Below, piece after piece: positions 32,432 through 36,461 of a stretch of DNA of 36,461 nt. Positions within the stretch are counted from its first letter, which is position 1, and the number at the start of each line of letters is the position of its first letter. The DNA is from Ignavibacteria bacterium. Its GTDB lineage: Bacteria; Bacteroidota; Ignavibacteria; Ignavibacteriales; Melioribacteraceae. The stretch covers positions 1 through 36,461 of the forward strand of contig VGVY01000013.1 in the NCBI GenBank assembly GCA_016873835.1, in the 5' to 3' direction. The notes beneath the pieces were generated by a model. The model saw only the letters and a list, made by a program, of their open reading frames with translations, was not told the DNA's origin and did no database searches. The translations under genes and the position numbers were made by a program.

Positions 32432-33108
32432 AAAAGAATAAAACACTCAGCTATGAATTTATTAAAGGTCTTTGGGAAATAAATCCTATATTCAAACAAG
32501 TACTTGGAATGTGCCCAACTCTTGCTGTAACTGTTTCGGTAATGAATGGTTTAGCTATGGCACTTGCAACTACTTTTGTGCTTGTGTTTTCGAGTTTATT
32601 AATTTCATCCTTCAGAAAATTGATTCCCAATCAAGTTAGAATAGCCGCTTTCATTGTTGTCATTGCAACATTCGTTACAATTGCAGATTTAGTGATGAAA
32701 GCAAAATTCCCAGAGTTAAGTAAAGCACTCGGTCCATTTGTTCCGCTAATTGTTGTAAATTGTTTAATTCTTGGCAGACAAGAAGTTTTTGCTTCTAAAA
32801 ATAACCCTCTCCGTTCGCTTTTGGATGCATTGGGAAATGGAGCTGGCTTTTTAATTGCATTAGTGATTATGGGTGGAATAAGAGAAATTATAGGATCAAG
32901 AACATTAATGGGTTACAGCGTACTGCCAAATAGTTTTGAACCTTGGCTTATTATAATTCTCCCGGCTGGTGCATTTTTAACTCTTGGACTATTGATGGGA
33001 TTTGCTAATTTATATGTTGAAAGGAAAAAACGAATTGAGTTAGAAGCTGGAATAGCAAAATATAAAGCAGCAAAAAATACCTTAGATATAAAGTTAGGAG
33101 AAAAATAA
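32428..33108 (+). CDS. rnfE: Rnf complex membrane subunit E (RnfE)
   Basis: 226 residues with about six helices, of the RnfA/RnfE (NqrD/NqrE) family. Signature blocks: GLWEINPIFKQVLGMCPTLAVTVS, FVPLIVVNCLILGRQEVFAS and ALGNGAGFLIALVIMGGIREI. Each half-channel subunit of this pair supplies conserved Cys residues (GMCPTLAV, VVNCLIL) that in characterised complexes hold an Fe-S centre in the membrane. GTG start, overlapping rnfG. Confidence 0.96.
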   Translation: MKKNKTLSYEFIKGLWEINPIFKQVLGMCPTLAVTVSVMNGLAMALATTFVLVFSSLLISSFRKLIPNQVRIAAFIVVIATFVTIADLVMKAKFPELSKALGPFVPLIVVNCLILGRQEVFASKNNPLRSLLDALGNGAGFLIALVIMGGIREIIGSRTLMGYSVLPNSFEPWLIIILPAGAFLTLGLLMGFANLYVERKKRIELEAGIAKYKAAKNTLDIKLGEK

Positions 33109-33109
33109 A

Positions 33110-33682
33110 ATGGATCTGTTAATAATATTCATCTCCGCAGCAATTGTTAACAATTTTGTCCTTTCTCTCTTTCTTGGAATATGTCCATTTATTGGTGTAT
33201 CAAATAAAACTTCTTCTGCCTTATCGATGGGAATGGCAACAACCTTTGTTATGGTTTTAACGGCAATTGTAAGCTGGTTGTTGTACTTCTTGCTTTTAGT
33301 TCCATTCAAATTGGAATTTCTACAAATACCATCTTTTATTTTGGTTATCGCATCACTTGTTCAATTTGTTGAAATGGTAATAAAAAAAGTGAGTCAGCCA
33401 ATTTACCGAGCACTTGGTATTTTTCTTCCATTAATTACAACCAATTGTGCGATCTTAGGTTTTGCTTTGCTTCTATCTATGAGAGAATATACTTTGATTC
33501 AAAGTATTATATTTGGTTTAGGAGCTGGAGTTGGTTTTACTGTTGCATTATTAATAATGTCCGGGATTCGTGAAGAACTTGAATTAACTGATGTTCCAAA
33601 AGCTTTCAGAGGAGCCCCAATTACTCTTATTATAGCTGGACTTCTCGCATTAGCATTTATGGGTTTTGCTGGAATGATTTAA
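33110..33682 (+). CDS. rnfA: Rnf complex membrane subunit A (RnfA)
   Basis: 190 residues, about six helices, paralogous to RnfE with inverted topology. Blocks: NNFVLSLFLGICPFIGVS, FVEMVIKKVSQPIYRALGIFLPLITTNCAILG and MSGIREELELTDVPKAFRG. The Cys in LGICPF and TTNCAIL correspond to the intramembrane Fe-S ligands. It begins one base after rnfE stops, with GGAG upstream. It is followed by a 111-base gap with palindromes before apbE. Confidence 0.96.
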   Translation: MDLLIIFISAAIVNNFVLSLFLGICPFIGVSNKTSSALSMGMATTFVMVLTAIVSWLLYFLLLVPFKLEFLQIPSFILVIASLVQFVEMVIKKVSQPIYRALGIFLPLITTNCAILGFALLLSMREYTLIQSIIFGLGAGVGFTVALLIMSGIREELELTDVPKAFRGAPITLIIAGLLALAFMGFAGMI

Positions 33683-33687
33683 AAATG

Positions 33688-33786
33688 GTAGAGACGCTAT
33701 AAATGGTCTCTCTAAAAATACTGAGGTTATCTCTCAAGTTGAAAACAATCAACTAGTCTATGAGACGCGAAATATCGCGTCTCTAC
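33688..33786. repeat. Nested palindromic element of the GTAGAGACG family inside the rnf operon
   Basis: GTAGAGACGC (33688-33697) and GCGTCTCTAC (33777-33786) are perfect 10-base inverted ends. Inside lie AGAGAC/GTCTCT (33690-33711), AGTTGA/TCAACT (33737-33754) and GAGACGCGA/TCGCGTCTC (33762-33783). Alternative folds compete for the same arms. The element fills almost the whole rnfA-apbE gap. The core matches the palindrome at 6429-6456, so it is a dispersed repeat. Confidence 0.75.
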
Positions 33787-33793
33787 AAAAAAT

Positions 33794-34759
33794 ATGAAAA
33801 AATATTTTTTATACATATTGATCTTCATTGGGTTAATATCTTGTACCAAAGATGAAACAATAAAACGAACTTCAATTGTAATGGGAAGCACTATTGAAAT
33901 TCAAGTGCGTGGAGTTGATGATGAAATTGCAAATTCTGCTATTACTGCCGCATTCAAAGAAGCAAAAAGGATTGATACTTTGTTTTCAACTTATATTTCC
34001 GGAAATCCTATGTGGTTTTTAAACAATTCAACTAAGGAAGAAATTAAAGTATCAGACGAGATGTTTTCCATGCTAGAAAAATGTGCTGAGCTTTGGAGAA
34101 TTACTGATGGTGCATTTGATCCGGCAATTGGTAGCTTAATTGAATTAATCGGATTTGAAAAAGAGTCACCAAGTTTACCTACAAATGAACAAATTAAAAA
34201 CGCGCTTAATAAAACTGGATGGAAGAAAATTACATTAAAAAAAGAAGATGTTGTTATTAAACCACTTAACATTAAAATCAGTTTTAATGCAGTTGTTCCC
34301 GGTTATGCTGCAGATAAAATTGCAAATGTTTTAAAAGGTTTTGGAATCGAGGATTTTTTAATAAATGTAGGCGGTGAAATTTATGCTGAAGGTGATACTT
34401 GGAGAGTTGGAATTCAACACCCAAGGAAAATTACTAAACTGCTCGGTTCGTTAAAAGCAAACAAAATCGGGATTGCTACTTCAGGAGATTATGAACAGTA
34501 TTTTAATAAAAATGGGAAAAGATATTCACATTTAATTAATCCGCTTACCGGATTGCCAGCAAATGAATGTGAAGCTGTAACAATTATTGCTAAAGATGCT
34601 TTAACAGCAGATGCACTTTCAACCGGTGTTTTTATTCTTGGCCCAAGCAAAGGAATTGAGTTAATAAATAAATTATATGAAGTTGAAGGAATTATAGTTG
34701 ATACCTTTGGAGTAATTCATAAATCTTCTGGTTTTGATAAATATTTTTTGGTTAAATAA
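33794..34759 (+). CDS. apbE: FAD:protein FMN transferase (ApbE), lipoprotein
   Basis: Transfers FMN from FAD onto a Thr of target proteins; here the targets would be RnfD and RnfG of the same operon. 321 residues with a lipoprotein signal ending in the lipobox LISC. Family blocks: IVMGSTIEIQV, DTLFSTYISGN, DGAFDPAIG, VVPGYAADKIANVL, LINVGGEIYAEG, YSHLINPLTG and DALTADALSTGVFILG. One departure: the family usually has a segment like FGGIAKGYA before the ADK; here it is FNAVVPGYAADK. rnfB follows with no gap. Confidence 0.94.
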   Translation: MKKYFLYILIFIGLISCTKDETIKRTSIVMGSTIEIQVRGVDDEIANSAITAAFKEAKRIDTLFSTYISGNPMWFLNNSTKEEIKVSDEMFSMLEKCAELWRITDGAFDPAIGSLIELIGFEKESPSLPTNEQIKNALNKTGWKKITLKKEDVVIKPLNIKISFNAVVPGYAADKIANVLKGFGIEDFLINVGGEIYAEGDTWRVGIQHPRKITKLLGSLKANKIGIATSGDYEQYFNKNGKRYSHLINPLTGLPANECEAVTIIAKDALTADALSTGVFILGPSKGIELINKLYEVEGIIVDTFGVIHKSSGFDKYFLVK

Positions 34760-35578
34760 ATGGATACAACAATTATAATTGCTATTATGACGATGGGAGG
34801 GCTTGGATTCGTATTTGCGAGTGGACTTGCATTTGCGGATAAAAAATTACGCGTTGAAGAAAATCCTCTCATCGGCAAAATAAATGATGCTTTGCCAAAT
34901 GCAAACTGCGGTGGATGTGGATGTGCCGGATGTTTCGATTTTGCAGTTAAACTAGTTGAAGGAAATGCAAAACCAAATGGGTGTCCAGTTGGTGGTGAAG
35001 AAACAACTCAAAGTATTGCAGAGCTTTTGGGTGTTGACAAAGGTTCGATAATAAAAAATGTACCAGTTGTTTTATGTAGAGGCGGTAATAAGGAAGCTGT
35101 CAATAAGAATACTCAATATATTGGACCTACTGATTGTAAAACTGCAATTCATGTTTCCGGAGGTGATAAACTTTGTCTTTATGGCTGCCTTGGTGGAGGC
35201 GATTGTGTTTCTGTATGTCAGTTCAAAGCTATGTATATGAATGAAAATGGACTGCCGGAAATTATTAACGAGTTTTGTACTGGATGTGGAATGTGTGCAA
35301 AAGCTTGTCTAAGAAATGTAATAGAAATGCATCCATCAAATAGAAATGTTTTTATCTTTTGCAAGAACGAGGATGATCCTAAAAGATCAAAGGAAGTTTG
35401 TTCAGTTTCTTGTATCGGTTGCGGTATTTGTGCAAAAAAATCTGATGGCGGAATTGAGATGGTGAATAATCTTGCAATAATAAATTATGACAAACTTGAT
35501 CTCACTAAAATAGCTATTGATAAATGTTCAACCAGAGCTATTGAGGTTATAAATTCGAAAAGTATCATGGTTAATTAA
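34760..35578 (+). CDS. rnfB: Rnf complex ferredoxin-like subunit B (RnfB)
   Basis: Electron entry subunit that accepts electrons from ferredoxin. 272 residues: N-terminal membrane helix (TTIIIAIMTMGGLGFVFASGLAFAD), the first cluster site NANCGGCGCAGC, then CLYGCLGGGDCVSVC, CTGCGMCAKAC and CSVSCIGCGICAKK for further 4Fe-4S clusters. In many operons rnfB comes first; here it is near the end, after apbE. It shares a base with the next gene (TAATG at 35576-35580). Confidence 0.95.
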   Translation: MDTTIIIAIMTMGGLGFVFASGLAFADKKLRVEENPLIGKINDALPNANCGGCGCAGCFDFAVKLVEGNAKPNGCPVGGEETTQSIAELLGVDKGSIIKNVPVVLCRGGNKEAVNKNTQYIGPTDCKTAIHVSGGDKLCLYGCLGGGDCVSVCQFKAMYMNENGLPEIINEFCTGCGMCAKACLRNVIEMHPSNRNVFIFCKNEDDPKRSKEVCSVSCIGCGICAKKSDGGIEMVNNLAIINYDKLDLTKIAIDKCSTRAIEVINSKSIMVN

Positions 35579-36003
35579 TGCTATATGAAGTAATAACTGA
35601 AGAAGGAATTGTTGCTTCTGTAAAAGATGAAATAACAGAAGTTCAGATTATTAGTCATTCCGAATGCTGCAGTTGTTCTGCAAAGGCAGTCTGCTCTCCA
35701 AATAAAATTGTTCATACAAGTAATAAAATTAATGCAAAAGTTGGGGACATAGTTCAAATCAAAATTTCAGGAGATTCGTTACTAAAAACTTCTATGATAC
35801 TTTATGGTCTACCATTGTTCTTTTTAATAAGCGGAATACTTATTGGAACATACTTGTTTCGAAATTACAGCAGCTATGAATTGATTTCAGTAGTTCTTGG
35901 ATTTGTCATAACTTTGCTTTATTATCTTGCAATTTTTAATCATAATAAAAAACATCCCAATACATTACCTAATATTGAATTTATTATTATTAAAAATAAT
36001 TAG
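35578..36003 (+). CDS. RseC/MucC-family membrane protein
   Basis: 141 residues. The N-terminal soluble part carries clustered Cys (ECCSCSAKAVC), as in RseC-type proteins. Two membrane helices follow (about 66-86 and 96-116) with a cytoplasmic tail. Family members are linked to Rnf and to the SoxR-reducing system. Overlap with rnfB places it in the same operon, so it probably helps Rnf assembly or function. The gene symbol is withheld because the family is diverse. Confidence 0.85.
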   Translation: MLYEVITEEGIVASVKDEITEVQIISHSECCSCSAKAVCSPNKIVHTSNKINAKVGDIVQIKISGDSLLKTSMILYGLPLFFLISGILIGTYLFRNYSSYELISVVLGFVITLLYYLAIFNHNKKHPNTLPNIEFIIIKNN

Positions 36004-36057
36004 GTAAAATCGAACGTTTTTGTAATTTTAATAATTGATAAACACAAACAAACTAGA

Positions 36058-36461
36058 ATGCAATCGAAAAAAAAACATTTAATGATTTATGGTGCTAACG
36101 GATATTCTGCCCAATTGATTATTGAAGAACTGATTGCAAGAAATATTAAACCAATTTTAGCTGGAAGAAATAAAAAAGCAATTGCTAAGGTCGCTGAAAA
36201 ATTTTCATGCCAATACAATATTTTTGATTTAACAGAAGAAGTGAAAGCGCTTGAAGCATTAAAAAATATTCATACAGTAATTCATTGTGCCGGACCGTAT
36301 AAATACACTGCTAAAGAAATGATCGATTTATGCTTGGCTTCAAAAACAAATTATCTTGATATTACCGGAGAGATGCCTTCTTTAGCATATGCATTTGGCT
36401 GCAGCAAAAAAGCAAAGGAAGAAGGGATTGTGATCTTACCAAGTGTTGGTTTTGATGTTAT
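36058..36461 (+). CDS. Saccharopine dehydrogenase-like NAD(P)-binding protein (3' end cut by window edge)
   Basis: The visible 134 residues begin MQSKKKHLMIYGANGYSAQL, a Rossmann loop (GxxGYxA) typical of saccharopine-dehydrogenase-like and trans-acting enoyl-reductase proteins. LAGRNKKAIAKVAEKF, VIHCAGPYKYTAKEMIDLCL, YLDITGEMPSL and ILPSVGFDV match the family. The true substrate cannot be given. It starts 54 bases after the RseC-like gene, on the same strand, and may be a separate unit. Confidence 0.85.
   Translation, partial: MQSKKKHLMIYGANGYSAQLIIEELIARNIKPILAGRNKKAIAKVAEKFSCQYNIFDLTEEVKALEALKNIHTVIHCAGPYKYTAKEMIDLCLASKTNYLDITGEMPSLAYAFGCSKKAKEEGIVILPSVGFDV

Noticed and set aside
1-36461. 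CRISPR arrays, insertion sequences, integrases, phage genes
   Set aside because: No regularly spaced direct repeats and no transposase, integrase or phage structural motif was seen on either strand.

Overview
The window reads as chromosome of an AT-rich, Gram-negative member of the Bacteroidota/Chlorobi assemblage, most likely Ignavibacteria. This is an inference from content. It carries an S46 dipeptidyl-peptidase, a TonB-dependent receptor with an N-terminal carboxypeptidase-regulatory-like domain, an UpxY/NusG-like antiterminator, several PAS histidine kinases and sigma-54 response regulators, and a full Rnf complex. Three promoters fit TTTG-N20-TAnnTTT(G/A), close to the Bacteroidetes consensus. 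Some genes have a clear GGAGG/GAGGA ribosome-binding site, and this moves several start codons inward from the longest reading frame.

Region 1 (1-9.7 kb): a truncated NtrC-type response regulator (minus), a tRNA-Lys with its own promoter and terminator, and a hydrolase/GDPD pair (minus). Next is a 450-base intergenic stretch holding a long palindromic repeat and a tryptophan leader region, followed by a stand-alone trpB2. Then come a lipid kinase overlapping a His-rich RcnA/NicO-like membrane protein, an S46 peptidase predicted to be Asp/Glu-specific (DPP11-like), a small beta-barrel protein and rpsT.

Region 2 (9.7-23 kb): queE-queD, a class III-like sirtuin, a TPR protein, a YhaM-like exoribonuclease, an orphan UpxY-type NusG paralogue and a hybrid histidine kinase. 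A TonB-dependent receptor follows that is broken by a frameshift and an in-frame stop. After it are a small two-helix membrane protein, an NtrB/NtrC-like pair and a MuiA/DUF4139 protein.

Region 3 (23-29.3 kb, all minus): a compact surface-sugar operon. In transcription order it encodes a GT-B transferase, an SpsF-like cytidylyltransferase, a class III aminotransferase, an SDR, a KdsC-like phosphatase, a NeuB-like synthase without its usual C-terminal SAF domain, and a fatty-acid-hydroxylase family membrane enzyme. Together they look like an unconventional nonulosonic-acid (sialic-acid-like) route ending in transfer to a surface glycan.

Region 4 (29.5-36.5 kb, all plus): the Rnf redox pump in the order rnfC-D-G-E-A, a nested palindrome, then apbE (installs the FMN cofactors of RnfD and RnfG), rnfB and a RseC-like gene. 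A truncated saccharopine-dehydrogenase-like gene closes the window.

The most interesting item is the leader before trpB2. A 21-residue peptide with three consecutive Trp codons (GWWWR, recalling E. coli TrpL GWWRT) begins almost at the predicted transcription start. It is followed by three hairpins with T-rich tails and a mutually exclusive alternative pairing. This suggests ribosome-mediated tryptophan attenuation of a lone TrpB2.
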